A stretch of DNA of 64,000 bases from Mycobacterium sp. OAS707 (GCF_014873705.1 NZ_JADBDS010000001.1:434001-498000); one strand, 5' to 3'; positions 18,162 through 29,477 are shown, counted from the first letter of the stretch. Numbers and translations: made by a program. The notes: generated by a model not told the origin, from the sequence alone.

Positions 18162-20212
18162 TTCTTCGCGCCCACCTTGAGCAGTTCGGCTGTCGGAGTG
18201 GCGTTTTCGCGACCGGCGATCCACTCGACGATCGCGGCGACGGCCTCCTCCCGTGGCACCCCGTTGATCTGGGTGCGGTCGCCGAAGCGGAAACTCACGG
18301 CGTTGGCCTCGACGTCACGGTCACCGGCCACGAGCATGAACGGCACCTTCTGATTGGTGTGGTTGACGATCTTCTTCGCCATCCGATCGTCGCTGCCGTC
18401 CACCTCGGCCCGGACTCCGTGCATCTTCAGTTGCGTCGCAAGGCCGTTGAGATACGGGATGTGGTCGTCGGCGACGGGGATGCCGACCACCTGGACCGGT
18501 GCCAGCCACGCCGGGAACGCGCCTGCGTAATGCTCGGTCAGGATGCCGAAGAAGCGCTCGATCGACCCGAACAGCGCGCGGTGGATCATCACTGGCCGCT
18601 GCCTGCTGCCGTCGGCCGCGGTGTATTCCAGCTCGAAGCGCTCGGGGAAGTTGAAGTCCAGCTGGATCGTCGACATCTGCCAACTGCGGCCAAGCGCATC
18701 CTTGACCTGCACCGAGATCTTCGGGCCGTAGAACGCCGCGCCGCCCGGATCGGGCACCAGCTCCAGCCCGGATGCGGCGCCGACCTCGGCGAGCACGCTG
18801 GTGGCTTCCTCCCACATCTCATCGGAGCCGACGAACTTGTCGGGATCCTTCGTCGACAGCTCCAGATAGAAGTCGGTCAGGCCATAGTCACCGAGCAGTT
18901 CGAGGATGAAGCGCAGCAGGGAGGTCAGCTCGTCGCGCATCTGCTCGCGGGTGCAGTAGATGTGCGAATCGTCCATGGTCAGGCCGCGCACCCTGGTCAG
19001 GCCGTGCACCACGCCGGACAGTTCGTAGCGGTAGACGGTGCCGAATTCAAAGAGCCGCAACGGAAGTTCGCGATACGAGCGCCCGCGCGACCGGAAGATC
19101 AGGCAGTGCATCGGGCAGTTCATCGGCTTGAGGTAGTAATCCTGGCCGGGCTTGCGCACCGAACCGTCCTCGTTGAGCTCGGCGTCGAGATGCATCGGCG
19201 GGAACATGCCGTCCGAATACCAATCGAGGTGACCGGAGATCTTGAACAGCTCGGCCTTGGTGATGTGCGGGCTATTGACGAACTGGTATCCGGCCTCGAT
19301 GTGCTTGCGCCGCGAGTAGTCCTCGAGCTCGCGCCGGATGATGCCGCCCTTGGGATGGAAAACCGCTAGGCCTGAACCGATTTCGTCGGGGAAGCTGAAC
19401 AGGTCCAGCTCGGCGCCGAGCTTGCGGTGGTCGCGGCGCTGCGCCTCCTCGATGAACTCCAGGTGTTTGTCGAGCGCCTCCTGCGATTCCCACGCGGTGC
19501 CGTAGATGCGTTGCAGGCTCGCGTTGTTCTGATCACCGCGCCAGTACGCCGCCGAACTGCGGGTCAGCTTGAACGCCGGAATGTATTTGGTCGTCGGGAT
19601 GTGCGGCCCGCGGCACAGATCGCCCCATTCTCGTTCCCGGGTGCGGGGATTGAGATTGTCGTAGGCGGTCAGTTCGTCGCCACCGACCTCCATGACTTCC
19701 GGGTCGCCGGATTTGTCGTCGACGAGCTCCAACTTGTACGGCTCGTTCGCGAGTTCTTCGCGCGCTTCCTCTTTTGAGGCATACACACGCCGCGAGAACA
19801 GCTGGCCTTCCTTCACGATCTGGCGCATCCGCTTCTCCAGCGCCTCGAGGTCCTCGGGCGTGAACGCGCGCGGCGCGTCGAAGTCGTAGTAGAACCCGTC
19901 GGTGATCGGCGGCCCGATGCCGAGCTTGGCCTCGGGGAACATGTCCTGCACGGCCTGCGCGAGCACGTGTGCGGTCGAGTGCCTGATCACGGCGCGGCCG
20001 TCGTCGGTGTTGGCGGCGACCGGCGTCACCTCGACGTCGGCCTCCGGCGTCCACGACAAGTCGCGCAGCCGGCCGTCGGCCTCCCGCACGACGACGATCG
20101 CGTCGTCGGCGCCCCGGCTCGGCAGGCCCGCGTCACGGACCGCTGCCCCTGCGGTAGTCCCGGCAGCGACCCGGATCGGGGCTGCTAGGGCGGAGCTGGC
20201 GGGCGCGCTCAT
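18158..20212 (-). CDS. thrS: Threonyl-tRNA synthetase
   Basis: ThrRS charges tRNA-Thr. The 684-residue enzyme has the usual order: a short N-terminal TGS-like domain (to about residue 75), an editing domain with [11 protein letters not shown] and later zinc/editing residues, the class II catalytic core (motif 2 around [19 protein letters not shown]; Cys and His in [13 protein letters not shown]), motif 3 in [14 protein letters not shown], and the anticodon-binding domain from about residue 575. ATG 20212 overlaps the stop of a 28-codon ORF, so initiation is likely coupled to that ORF. I see no T-box-like leader. Confidence 0.98.
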   Translation of the reverse strand: MSAPASSALAAPIRVAAGTTAGAAVRDAGLPSRGADDAIVVVREADGRLRDLSWTPEADVEVTPVAANTDDGRAVIRHSTAHVLAQAVQDMFPEAKLGIGPPITDGFYYDFDAPRAFTPEDLEALEKRMRQIVKEGQLFSRRVYASKEEAREELANEPYKLELVDDKSGDPEVMEVGGDELTAYDNLNPRTREREWGDLCRGPHIPTTKYIPAFKLTRSSAAYWRGDQNNASLQRIYGTAWESQEALDKHLEFIEEAQRRDHRKLGAELDLFSFPDEIGSGLAVFHPKGGIIRRELEDYSRRKHIEAGYQFVNSPHITKAELFKISGHLDWYSDGMFPPMHLDAELNEDGSVRKPGQDYYLKPMNCPMHCLIFRSRGRSYRELPLRLFEFGTVYRYELSGVVHGLTRVRGLTMDDSHIYCTREQMRDELTSLLRFILELLGDYGLTDFYLELSTKDPDKFVGSDEMWEEATSVLAEVGAASGLELVPDPGGAAFYGPKISVQVKDALGRSWQMSTIQLDFNFPERFELEYTAADGSRQRPVMIHRALFGSIERFFGILTEHYAGAFPAWLAPVQVVGIPVADDHIPYLNGLATQLKMHGVRAEVDGSDDRMAKKIVNHTNQKVPFMLVAGDRDVEANAVSFRFGDRTQINGVPREEAVAAIVEWIAGRENATPTAELLKVGAKK

Positions 20213-20295
20213 CGGGAACTCTCCAAACTGTCGGTGAAACGGGCGGTGTGCGGCTCGGCACTGAACGCGACCATGCTATCGGGGTCGGTCGTCAT
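20209..20295 (-). CDS. 28-codon ORF overlapping both neighbours, upstream of thrS
   Basis: A small ORF of 28 residues ([15 protein letters not shown] ... SLESSR). Its ATG overlaps the stop of the PGPGW protein gene (ATGA at 20292-20295) and its own stop overlaps the thrS start (ATGA at 20209-20212). Every other junction in this chain is also a 1- or 4-base overlap, so exact fit at both ends is evidence of translation. I do not recognise a family. It could be a small protein or a coupling ORF that delivers ribosomes to thrS. It holds no run of Thr codons that would mark a classic attenuator (two Thr at positions 2-3, one later). The Shine-Dalgarno is weak. Confidence 0.5.
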   Translation of the reverse strand: MTTDPDSMVAFSAEPHTARFTDSLESSR

Positions 20296-20711
20296 GCCCC
20301 CAGGCCAATCGGGCTCTTCAGCCACCTGGCGTCCGCGCCGAGAAGCCCGGCCGCCCAGCCGAGCGCGCCCAACAGCCACAGGGTGCCCAGTACCACCGCG
20401 GCGGTGAAGGCCGCGCCGAGCACCTGCACCCACAGTCCCTGCGCCTTGAACCAGCCCATCACCTTGTCGTAGCGCTCGCGGGTAAACGCCAAGAGCCTTC
20501 GCGCCCAATCGAATTCGGTGGCCAGGATCGCCAGCCCGACGAACACGATCGCCCAGCCGGGGCCCGGGTACGGGATCGCCAGGATGCCGACGCCGAGGAT
20601 CGCAAGGCCGACCACTGCGACGGCGATGCGGTAGCCGAACTCGGTCTTCGGGCGGTCACGCAGCCGGTCGCGCCAGCGCGCCCAGCGCCGTTTGACCTCC
20701 GACGGTTTCAC
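20292..20711 (-). CDS. TIGR02611-type small membrane protein (PGPGW motif)
   Basis: A 139-residue membrane protein with the diagnostic PYPGPGW segment between its first two hydrophobic stretches (about residues 28-45 and 50-66). A basic loop (FDWARRLLAFTRERYDKV) and a second pair of spans follow near residues 92-120. This is the actinobacterial TIGR02611/PGPGW family, of unknown function. I start it at GTG 20711, which overlaps the thioesterase stop (GTGA). It is the second gene of the overlapping chain that leads into thrS and the PIM genes. Confidence 0.85.
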   Translation of the reverse strand: MKPSEVKRRWARWRDRLRDRPKTEFGYRIAVAVVGLAILGVGILAIPYPGPGWAIVFVGLAILATEFDWARRLLAFTRERYDKVMGWFKAQGLWVQVLGAAFTAAVVLGTLWLLGALGWAAGLLGADARWLKSPIGLGA

Positions 20712-21334
20712 GGCTGACCCGGATTGAGCTTCACGAACAGTGCGTTGGCTTCGGCGAGCACGGTATCCCCGTCGAGGATCCGGCCCGAGATGAACATCTT
20801 GCGGCCGTCGACGCCGTCCACACCGGCGTCGACCTGCAGTTCCTTTTCGATCGGCACGATCTTTCGGTAGTCGACGTGCAGGAACGCGGTGCGCTGATAC
20901 AGGCTCTGAGTAAGCCGGAACGTGGTGTAGCCGAGCAGCGAGTCGAAGAGCTGCGCGATGCATCCGCCGTGCACGGCGCCGTTGCGGCCCAGGTGGAAGC
21001 GGCGAAAGCACACAGTGCCCGCGACGCGTTCGCCCTCCGTCTTGTGGTAGTCGCCCGGGATGCTCAACAGGCTGCCCCGGTTCGGCAGGTCCATGCGGCG
21101 GCCGGACGGCGACGACCACTCGTCGGCGTCGTAGGGCGCGAGCAGCGCCGAGGCGGCCTCGATCAGGTCGGCAGCCTGGGTGATCACCTCGTCGGGGGCG
21201 TCGGCGGCGCGGACGTGGTCCTGCAAGGTGCGGACCGCTTCGACGAACCGGCCGTAGTCGGGTCCGCCGTGGAGCGTGGGCTCAATGGGGCTGAAATCGC
21301 CGCCGCGGTGCTCCTCTGCGAATTCGGTGGTCAC
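20708..21334 (-). CDS. Hotdog-fold thioesterase (PaaI/4HBT type)
   Basis: A 208-residue protein whose C-terminal half is a hotdog domain: GRNGAVHGGCIAQLFDSLLG, with the HGG segment that holds the active site in the PaaI group, then AFLHVDYRKIVPIEKEL. The N-terminal 80 residues are helical and less conserved. It probably cleaves a small acyl-CoA or acts on an acyl thioester. It is the first gene of a run of nine overlapping leftward genes ending at 13810. The divergence of the preceding gene's direction is not seen; the aldo/keto reductase upstream is on the same strand with a 21-base gap. Confidence 0.85.
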   Translation of the reverse strand: MTTEFAEEHRGGDFSPIEPTLHGGPDYGRFVEAVRTLQDHVRAADAPDEVITQAADLIEAASALLAPYDADEWSSPSGRRMDLPNRGSLLSIPGDYHKTEGERVAGTVCFRRFHLGRNGAVHGGCIAQLFDSLLGYTTFRLTQSLYQRTAFLHVDYRKIVPIEKELQVDAGVDGVDGRKMFISGRILDGDTVLAEANALFVKLNPGQP

Positions 21335-21355
21335 ACCGCCACGGTATTGCCTACC

Positions 21356-22228
21356 TCAGCTGCTGGCGGACCCGGCTTTGCTCAGAGTGTCGAACTCCTC
21401 GTCGGACAGCTCGATCTCGGCGGCCGCGACGTTCTCCTCCAGGTGCGCGACCTTCGACGTCCCGGGAATCGGCAGCATCACCGGTGAGCGCTTCAACAGC
21501 CATGCCAGCGCCAGCTGCGACGGGGTGGCGCGGTGGTCGTCGGCAATCCGCTGCAGCGGTCCGCCCGGCGCGGCCAGCGGCCCGGCCGCCAGCGGGAACC
21601 ACGGGATGAAGCCGATGCCCTTGTCTTCGCATGCCTCGAGCACGGGCTCAGCGGAGCGCACGGTGATGTTGTACATGTTCTGCACCGAGGAGATGGTCGC
21701 GGTTTTCTGCGCGGCCTCGAGCTGATCGACGTTCACTTCGGACAGGCCGATGTGGCGGATCTTGCCCTCATTCTGAAGGGTGACGAGTTCACCGATCTGA
21801 TCCTCGGCGGGAAACTTGTTGTCGATCCGGTGCAGCTGGAAAAGATCGATGGTGTCTACCCCGAGCCTGCGCAGGCTCATCTCGCATTCCTGACGCAAGT
21901 ACGCCGGAAAGCCCAGTGGCGGCCATTCATCGGGCCCGGTCCGCAGCAGGCCGGCTTTCGTCGCGATGACGACCCCGTCGTACGGGTGCAGTGCTTCGCG
22001 GATCAGTTCCTCGGAGATGTACGGACCGTACGAGTCGGCGGTGTCGATGAAGTTGACACCTAGGTCGACGGCGCGGCGCAACACGCGAATGCATTCGTCG
22101 CGGTCCTCGGGCGGACCCCAGACGCCTTTACCGGTCAGGCGCATCGCGCCGAATCCCAGGCGGTTGACCGGGAGGTCGCCGCCGATGCTGAACGTTCCTG
22201 ATGCTTGAGCGACGCTTTCAGTAGTCAC
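21356..22228 (-). CDS. Aldo/keto reductase
   Basis: A 290-residue TIM-barrel NADPH-dependent reductase. The catalytic tetrad is complete: Asp62 and Tyr67 in IDTADSYG, Lys91 in IATKAG and His133 in LFQLHR. The C-terminal segment [14 protein letters not shown] is the NADP-binding part. The physiological carbonyl substrate is unknown. It is divergent from the DUF1990 gene with a gap of only 37 bases. Confidence 0.9.
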   Translation of the reverse strand: MTTESVAQASGTFSIGGDLPVNRLGFGAMRLTGKGVWGPPEDRDECIRVLRRAVDLGVNFIDTADSYGPYISEELIREALHPYDGVVIATKAGLLRTGPDEWPPLGFPAYLRQECEMSLRRLGVDTIDLFQLHRIDNKFPAEDQIGELVTLQNEGKIRHIGLSEVNVDQLEAAQKTATISSVQNMYNITVRSAEPVLEACEDKGIGFIPWFPLAAGPLAAPGGPLQRIADDHRATPSQLALAWLLKRSPVMLPIPGTSKVAHLEENVAAAEIELSDEEFDTLSKAGSASS

Positions 22229-22265
22229 TTTTCCGACCGTACGCCGGCGATGAAAAGCTGTCCTG

Positions 22266-22763
22266 GTGAAGCTGTCCGACCTTGCCGCGCTGCCGTTGAC
22301 GTACTCCGAAGTCGGCGCGACCGCGGGCCACTTGCCCGCCGGCTACCACCACGTGCAGAAGTCGGCGGTGATCGGCAGGGGCAGACCACGCTTCGAGGAG
22401 GCAGCCGACAAGGGCATGCGATGGGGCATGCTGCGCGGCGCCGGGCTTCGGGTCGAGGCGACGAGCGACGTCGTCACCGTGGGCGCAGAAGTGATCGTGC
22501 ATCTGGGCCCGGTGCGCGCGCCATGCCGCGTGGTCTACGTGGTCGACGAAGCTGACCGCCGCGGCTTCGCCTACGGGACGCTGCCCGGGCACGCCGAATC
22601 GGGCGAGGAACGGTTCATGGTGCGCTACGACCCGGCTACCGAAGACGTGTACGCGGAAGTCGTGGCATTCTCCCGGCACGGCACATGGTGGAGCAGGCTG
22701 GGCGCGCCGGTCACCTCGGTGATTCAGCGGGTGGTCACCGACCGATATCTGCGGGCACTGTGA
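22266..22763 (+). CDS. DUF1990 (UPF0548) family protein
   Basis: A 165-residue protein with the DUF1990 pattern: LTYSEVGAT near the N-terminus, [14 protein letters not shown], then [18 protein letters not shown] and [15 protein letters not shown]. The family resembles START/SRPBCC-like lipid-binding folds and has no settled function. It starts with GTG 22266 and is followed after 45 bases by the GAF-ANTAR gene on the same strand. Confidence 0.85.
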   Translation: MKLSDLAALPLTYSEVGATAGHLPAGYHHVQKSAVIGRGRPRFEEAADKGMRWGMLRGAGLRVEATSDVVTVGAEVIVHLGPVRAPCRVVYVVDEADRRGFAYGTLPGHAESGEERFMVRYDPATEDVYAEVVAFSRHGTWWSRLGAPVTSVIQRVVTDRYLRAL

Positions 22764-22770
22764 TTTGCCA

Positions 22771-22788
22771 GGTTAACCGTTAATTAAC
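22771..22788. promoter_or_regulatory. AT-rich tandem palindromes upstream of the GAF-ANTAR gene
   Basis: An 8-base palindrome at 22771-22778 (GGTTAACC) is followed directly by a 10-base palindrome at 22779-22788 (GTTAATTAAC). They lie 20-38 bases before the GAF-ANTAR start, in otherwise GC-rich DNA. They may be a regulator site or part of the promoter; no specific factor is indicated. Confidence 0.35.
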
Positions 22789-22808
22789 GCGTAGCCTTAT
22801 GCCTAGTC

Positions 22809-23534
22809 ATGCAAGATGATCGGATGATGACCGCGAGCGATTCCGCCGGAGTGGAGGCCACCCACCTCCGGATAGCGGAACTCGTACAGCAGCTGTACAG
22901 CCGGTCGGACGCGGATTCCGACACCGTGATCGCAGAGTTGGCCGAACACGCCGCCATCGAGATCCCTGGTGCCCAATACGCGGGCGTCACGGTCACCCGC
23001 AACGCCAAGCACATCGACACCCCCGCGGCGACGCACAAGTGGCCGATCTTGCTCGACGAGATCCAGCAACGTCACCGCGAAGGCCCGTGCCTGACCGCGG
23101 CGTGGGAAGAAAAGACGATCCACGTGGCGGACCTGGAGACCGACGAGCGGTTCCCGATGTACCGCCGAGATGCGTTGGAGCAGACGCCTATTCGCTCGGT
23201 CATGGCCTTCCAGATGTTCATCGCCGGCGAAACCATGGGCGCACTGAACATCTACTCCGAAGAGCCCAACGTGTTCGGCCAGGTATCGAGGGACATGGGA
23301 TTGATCTTCGCCGCGCATTCCTCGGTCGCCTGGAACGCGGCACGGCGCGACGAGCAGTTCAAGCGCGCGCTCGCGAGCCGAGACACCATCGGCCAGGCCA
23401 AGGGCATGATCATGGAGCGGTACGGCGTGGACTCCGTGCAGGCGTTCGAGGTGTTGCGCAAGCTGTCACAGGACTCGAATGTGCCGCTGCTGCAAGTCGC
23501 TACGGAACTCGTCGCCAACCGGCAGGACAGTTAG
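22809..23534 (+). CDS. GAF and ANTAR domain RNA-binding antiterminator
   Basis: A 241-residue cytoplasmic regulator. The GAF domain spans about residues 20-165 (GVTVTRN ... VMAFQMF ... ALNIYS). The C-terminal ANTAR domain follows at about 180-235 (ALASRDTIGQAKGMIMERYG ... AFEVLRKLSQ). ANTAR domains bind paired hexaloop hairpins in mRNA and prevent termination; the GAF part probably senses a small ligand. Actinobacteria carry several such proteins with GAF instead of a receiver. The stop overlaps that of the converging L,D-transpeptidase gene. Confidence 0.9.
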   Translation: MQDDRMMTASDSAGVEATHLRIAELVQQLYSRSDADSDTVIAELAEHAAIEIPGAQYAGVTVTRNAKHIDTPAATHKWPILLDEIQQRHREGPCLTAAWEEKTIHVADLETDERFPMYRRDALEQTPIRSVMAFQMFIAGETMGALNIYSEEPNVFGQVSRDMGLIFAAHSSVAWNAARRDEQFKRALASRDTIGQAKGMIMERYGVDSVQAFEVLRKLSQDSNVPLLQVATELVANRQDS

Positions 23535-24400
23535 CCCGAGACGGCTCGCGGAACTTCAATACTGTTCTCCTGGACGATCACCGGGTCGCCCACGTTGACC
23601 GTGTTGAAGTACCACTCCGCGTCCTCTGGGCTCAGGCTGATGCATCCGTGGCTGACGTTCTCATAGCCCAGTGAGTTGACGGCCCATGGAGCCGAATGGA
23701 CGAAAAGGCCGCGGTCGGTGATCCGGACGGCGTAATCGACGTCGAGCAGGTATCCGTCGGGGGCGTCGACTGGGATGCCGACACTGCTCGAATCCATCAC
23801 AACGTCGCGTTCTTTCGCCAGCACGGTGTAGGTGCCGACAGGCGTCGGATACTCGGGCCGACCCATCGAGGCCGGAAAGACCCCCGGCTCCCCCCAATGG
23901 GGTCGGTGATGGGGCGACGGCAATGACGACGGGGGCCCCGCGTCGACACCATCGATGGTCACCTTGAATGTGTGATCGGAGATGTTCGCAACCCCGACGA
24001 CCGCAGGCCCGGTTGCGAATTCCGTCTTGAAGCCGCCCGCTGAAAGCGCCACCGCGCTGTGCGCCGGCCAGCGTCGGTCCGGAACCCATTGCACGACATC
24101 GTTGTTGAGCCATTGGAACTTGCCCGTCATCGCGGGCACCGACTTGATGTCGATCGCACGCTCGGCCGCATGCCTGTCGGAGACGGGCTCGCTGAATGTC
24201 ACCACCACGGGGTGCGCCACACCCACGACCTGGCCCTGCCTCGGCAGCACAGATGCGATGGCGGGCTCGTAGGCCTGATGCACAGCCGCGCCGGCCTTAT
24301 AGGAGACATCCGCTGCCGTCATGCTGACGCCGGTCGGGCCTGAAGCCGCAATCGCGTTGAGCCCGATCGCTGCGACTACACACAGAACAACCCCACGCAT
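23531..24400 (-). CDS. L,D-transpeptidase with Ig-like domain
   Basis: A 289-residue exported enzyme that makes 3-3 cross-links in peptidoglycan. An N-terminal signal sequence (residues about 1-20) leads to an Ig-like domain (IASVLPRQGQVVG ... VTFSEPVS), then the YkuD catalytic domain. The catalytic motif is complete: His235 in VHSAPW, and His251-Gly-Cys253 in SHGCISLSP. The inter-domain linker contains a His/Pro-rich stretch (SPHHRPHWGEPG). It has one Ig-like domain rather than the two of LdtMt2, so it is a shorter paralogue. No lipobox is seen. Confidence 0.92.
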   Translation of the reverse strand: MRGVVLCVVAAIGLNAIAASGPTGVSMTAADVSYKAGAAVHQAYEPAIASVLPRQGQVVGVAHPVVVTFSEPVSDRHAAERAIDIKSVPAMTGKFQWLNNDVVQWVPDRRWPAHSAVALSAGGFKTEFATGPAVVGVANISDHTFKVTIDGVDAGPPSSLPSPHHRPHWGEPGVFPASMGRPEYPTPVGTYTVLAKERDVVMDSSSVGIPVDAPDGYLLDVDYAVRITDRGLFVHSAPWAVNSLGYENVSHGCISLSPEDAEWYFNTVNVGDPVIVQENSIEVPRAVSG

Positions 24401-24637
24401 GGCTTCCGATTCCTTTGAAATTACAACGGTGTCAATTTGATCGTAGGTGTCGCGGTGACTTCGATCTATAAGTGCGCCTTCGCAATTCGATCAAGGATTC
24501 ATCACGGTTCGGCCACGTCGCGCTAAGGGCAGCAGATTACCGCAGTGCCGCTTGTTGATTCGCGCGGCGCACCACCTCTTAGCGCGGAAGAGCCTGCAAC
24601 ACAGGCAGATTCGAAGCCGACGGGGCTCGGCGCGCCA

Positions 24638-25150
24638 TCAGCTCGTCGGACCCGGCCAGATTGGCTCACCGGACACAGGCGCTCCCGGTGGCGGCGGACC
24701 GGTCACCTCTCCCTTGCCGCCGCCTGCGCCGCCCATCTGAGTGAGCGGGGCGCCGATGGGAGGCGCCGCCGCCACTGGCGCGGCGGGCACGGGCACTATT
24801 GGCACCGGCGGAGCGATCGGGACCGGCGGAGCCAGCGGTACGGGCGGAGCCACCGGCACCGGCGGGGCGGCGGGCACCGGTCCTGGCAAGGCCATCGGAA
24901 CGCCTGCCATGTCGGCTACTGGAGCGCTAGCCGGAGCGCACGCGCCCGCGGCGCCAACGGCAGCCGGAGCCCCACCGGGGATCTCCCCCGCCGACGACTG
25001 GACGCATGCGTAGTCCTCGCCACCGGTGACCAGTGGCGCAGCCGCAACGTGCGGGCTCACCGCCATGGCGACAGCGCACAAGCCAGCGCCGGCAGCAACT
25101 ACCGTGATGTTGAATCGATCAAAGACCCTCATCGACGTCGAACCCTTCAT
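24638..25150 (-). CDS. Secreted Pro/Ala/Val-rich protein with short repeats
   Basis: A 170-residue exported protein. A signal peptide (positive start, hydrophobic TVVAAGAGLCAVAMAV, AAA cleavage site) leads to a mature part with two Cys. A proline-rich stretch follows around residues 90-130, built of APPVP units with the last residue varying among V, L and I, and the C-terminus is Gly/Pro-rich (GPPPPGAPVSGEP). Such domains span or bind the cell wall in mycobacteria. ATG 25132 (MRVFDRF) is an alternative start. It stands alone, with long gaps either side. Confidence 0.7.
   Translation of the reverse strand: MKGSTSMRVFDRFNITVVAAGAGLCAVAMAVSPHVAAAPLVTGGEDYACVQSSAGEIPGGAPAAVGAAGACAPASAPVADMAGVPMALPGPVPAAPPVPVAPPVPLAPPVPIAPPVPIVPVPAAPVAAAPPIGAPLTQMGGAGGGKGEVTGPPPPGAPVSGEPIWPGPTS
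24755..24885 (-). repeat. Imperfect tandem repeat encoding APPVP units
   Basis: Roughly 15-base units encode repeated Ala-Pro-Pro-Val-Pro in the secreted protein. The same DNA read on the plus strand gives a Gly-Thr-Gly-Gly pattern that mimics PGRS protein but is an antisense artefact. Confidence 0.6.
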
Positions 25151-25475
25151 TTGCGCTCAGACATTCCGCAATTCACGCGGCACGGCCGCATGCCGTACCG
25201 AAGTCGCCAGGACGACCGCGTTAATTATCAGCAGTCACTACTGCCCCACGGGTCACGCCGCACCACACTGTTTCCAAATGGTGACGTTGGCCGGCCGTGG
25301 CGGCCCACGAGGCGCACGCCGCCGAAAAATGACTTTGAGCTGCATCGACCTCACGCGTTGTGCCCGCACGTCACGTGCTGCAGGCAGACGCAGCCTACGA
25401 GTTATCCAAACGTTGCGCCGGCGAAGCACACCTGTCACCGGGTTTCGGCTGAGCAGGCCGGGGCATCTATATGTC
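25151..25475. other. Intergenic region between divergent genes
   Basis: The 325 bases hold no credible coding sequence. The last 35 bases contain a SigF-like promoter for the plus-strand gene. The open frame running through it on the plus strand is an extension of the holin-like gene without start support. Confidence 0.5.
25442..25466 (+). promoter_or_regulatory. SigF-like promoter, transcript likely leaderless
   Basis: GTTT at 25442-25445, a 15-base spacer, then GGGCAT at 25461-25466 resembles the mycobacterial SigF pattern GTTT-N15-17-GGGTAT with one mismatch. Transcription would start within a few bases of ATG 25476, so the mRNA may be leaderless. Inferred from pattern only. Confidence 0.35.
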
Positions 25476-25886
25476 ATGAGTGTCGAGTCGAAGCAGGCTA
25501 CCGATCTTTCGATCGGCGAGCTGATGAGCCAGTTCTCATCGCAGGTGTCACGCCTGATCCGTGACGAGTTCAGACTTGCGGAGAAGGAGTTCCAACAGTC
25601 CGCTAAACATGCGGGCATCGGCGCCGGATTGTTCAGTGTCGCCGGACTGCTCGCATTCTTTGGTGCGGCCACCGTCATCGCGGCGGCAGTGGCTGCGCTG
25701 TCGCTGGCACTACCGGTGTGGGCGGCCGCGCTCATCGTAGCCGCGGTGTTGTTCATCGCGGCGGCGCTCGCCGCGGTCGGCGGACGAAGCCAGGCGAAGG
25801 AGGCCACTCCGGCGGCGCCGAGAACCGTGCAAACCGTGAAGGCCGATATCGCAGAGATCAAGGACGCGCGCCATGGCACTACCTGA
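25476..25886 (+). CDS. Phage holin superfamily / DUF1469-type membrane protein
   Basis: A 136-residue protein of the actinobacterial holin-X (DUF1469) family: a soluble N-terminal helix (LSIGELMSQFSSQVSRLIRD...), two adjacent membrane spans (about residues 52-75 and 80-103), and a Lys/Ala-rich tail (VQTVKADIAEIKD). These are chromosomal proteins, not evidence of a prophage; their role is unclear, possibly envelope stress. ATG 25476 matches the family N-terminus. It overlaps the next gene by 14 bases, and the pair is conserved as a unit in many actinobacteria. Confidence 0.85.
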   Translation: MSVESKQATDLSIGELMSQFSSQVSRLIRDEFRLAEKEFQQSAKHAGIGAGLFSVAGLLAFFGAATVIAAAVAALSLALPVWAAALIVAAVLFIAAALAAVGGRSQAKEATPAAPRTVQTVKADIAEIKDARHGTT

Positions 25887-26172
25887 TCCCCCCCGCCCCG
25901 AACCTGGCCCAGACGCCGAGGTCGACGACATCCAGGCCGACATCGAACGCACGCGAAAAGAGTTGGGCCAGACGGTCGGAGCCCTGTCGGACAAGTTGGA
26001 CGTCAAGCAGCGCGCCAAGGACAAGGCCGCCGAAACCAGGGAGCGGGTCGTCGAGACGACGCACTCCATGGGGCGAGTCGCGACCGAGCCGAAAGTGACG
26101 GCTCCGGTGATCGCCGCACTCGTGGTCGCAGCGGTTGCCGTCGGGTTGGTGGCGTGGCGGCGCCGCCGTTAG
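25873..26172 (+). CDS. DUF3618 family membrane protein
   Basis: A 99-residue protein with the DUF3618 domain (DIQADIERTRKELGQTV ... ALSDKLDVKQRAKDK), an amphipathic or coiled helix to about residue 65, and one C-terminal membrane span ending in a run of Arg. It is encoded with the holin-like protein and probably works with it. Its stop overlaps that of the converging universal stress protein gene by four bases. Confidence 0.88.
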   Translation: MALPDPPRPEPGPDAEVDDIQADIERTRKELGQTVGALSDKLDVKQRAKDKAAETRERVVETTHSMGRVATEPKVTAPVIAALVVAAVAVGLVAWRRRR

Positions 26173-26936
26173 TTGCGAACCATCAACACCGAACAATCGG
26201 GATAGTCAAGGATGGGATGGCAGTTCGGAACGGCGAGCGTGCCCAACTGATCGGCCTCCGAATCGCCGACAACGGCCAGCTGAGTCGCACCCGGTTCATC
26301 ACAAGTGCGTCCGTACCGTCGTCCGGTACCCGAAGCAACGACTTCGACGTGCACGTCGGGATAGCGGCGGATCCAACTGTCGACCCGTCGATCTATCTGT
26401 CGCACAGTCGCTTTGCGTAGCCGACCTTCCTGCATCGCCAAATGAACCACCGCGTCGTTGTCGGGTTCGTCGTCGAGAACGACCGAGACTACGCCGCCGT
26501 CGCGAATCAGCCCCGCTGAATCGCTGCGGATGACCGCCACCGGGCAGCGCGCATGTTCGAACAGCGCGACCGCGACGGACCCGAACAACTTTCCGCTCAT
26601 CGGGTTCGGTGTCGGCTCACCGATGCAGACCATAGCGGCGTGGCAGGACTCGGCGATCAGGACTTCAGCAGGGTCCCCCACTGTCCGCCTCACCTGAAGG
26701 CAGACAGGATGTCCCGCCGCCTCGACCGCATCCGTCGCGGTGAGCAACAGGGGGTCGGCCTCGCACGCCGTCGTTCCGGTGTGTTTGTGGTGATCTCGCA
26801 CGACATGCACGAGCCTAAGCGGAACGTCACGCGTAACCGCTTCCGCAACAGCCCATCTCGCGGCGTTGAGCGATGCAGACGAGCCGTCGATACCAACGAC
26901 GATCGGCTTGCGTTCTCCGGATAGACCGCCTGACAT
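26169..26936 (-). CDS. Universal stress protein with degenerate nucleotide motifs
   Basis: A 255-residue tandem UspA protein. The first domain begins PIVVGIDGSSASLNA and is well formed. The ATP motif G-x2-G-x9-G-S is broken (IGEPTPNPMSGKLFGSV lacks the second Gly). The second domain is short and lacks the motif altogether. It may therefore not bind ATP as Rv2623 does. A DosR-like box lies 37 bases upstream of its start. It is the leftmost member of the hypoxia island. Confidence 0.85.
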   Translation of the reverse strand: MSGGLSGERKPIVVGIDGSSASLNAARWAVAEAVTRDVPLRLVHVVRDHHKHTGTTACEADPLLLTATDAVEAAGHPVCLQVRRTVGDPAEVLIAESCHAAMVCIGEPTPNPMSGKLFGSVAVALFEHARCPVAVIRSDSAGLIRDGGVVSVVLDDEPDNDAVVHLAMQEGRLRKATVRQIDRRVDSWIRRYPDVHVEVVASGTGRRYGRTCDEPGATQLAVVGDSEADQLGTLAVPNCHPILDYPDCSVLMVRN

Positions 26937-26972
26937 GGCTAAACGCTATCGACACCCGCACCAGTCCGGTTA

Positions 26973-26986
26973 GGGACTTTGGTCGT
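26973..26986 (-). promoter_or_regulatory. DosR-box-like site upstream of the first USP gene
   Basis: Matches 9 of the 11 fixed positions of GGGACTTNNGNCCC (mismatches at the last two). It lies in the 70-base gap between dosS and the USP gene, 37 bases before the USP start. Confidence 0.6.
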
Positions 26987-27006
26987 CGCCGCGGAGTTCG
27001 TATGGC

Positions 27007-29477
<2,471 letters not shown>

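Noticed and set aside
18158..20295. T-box riboswitch or threonine attenuator before thrS
   Set aside because: thrS is joined to the upstream gene by a 28-codon ORF with no free leader, no T-box motif and no run of Thr codons.
24741..25013. A Gly-Thr-Gly-Gly-Ala repeat protein on the plus strand resembling PE_PGRS
   Set aside because: It is the reverse complement of the APPVP repeats. The minus-strand gene has a signal peptide and sensible mature part; the plus frame has no PE domain.
25476..26172. Holin-like gene as evidence of a prophage
   Set aside because: The holin-X/DUF1469 plus DUF3618 pair is chromosomal in many actinobacteria and no endolysin, capsid or integrase gene is near.
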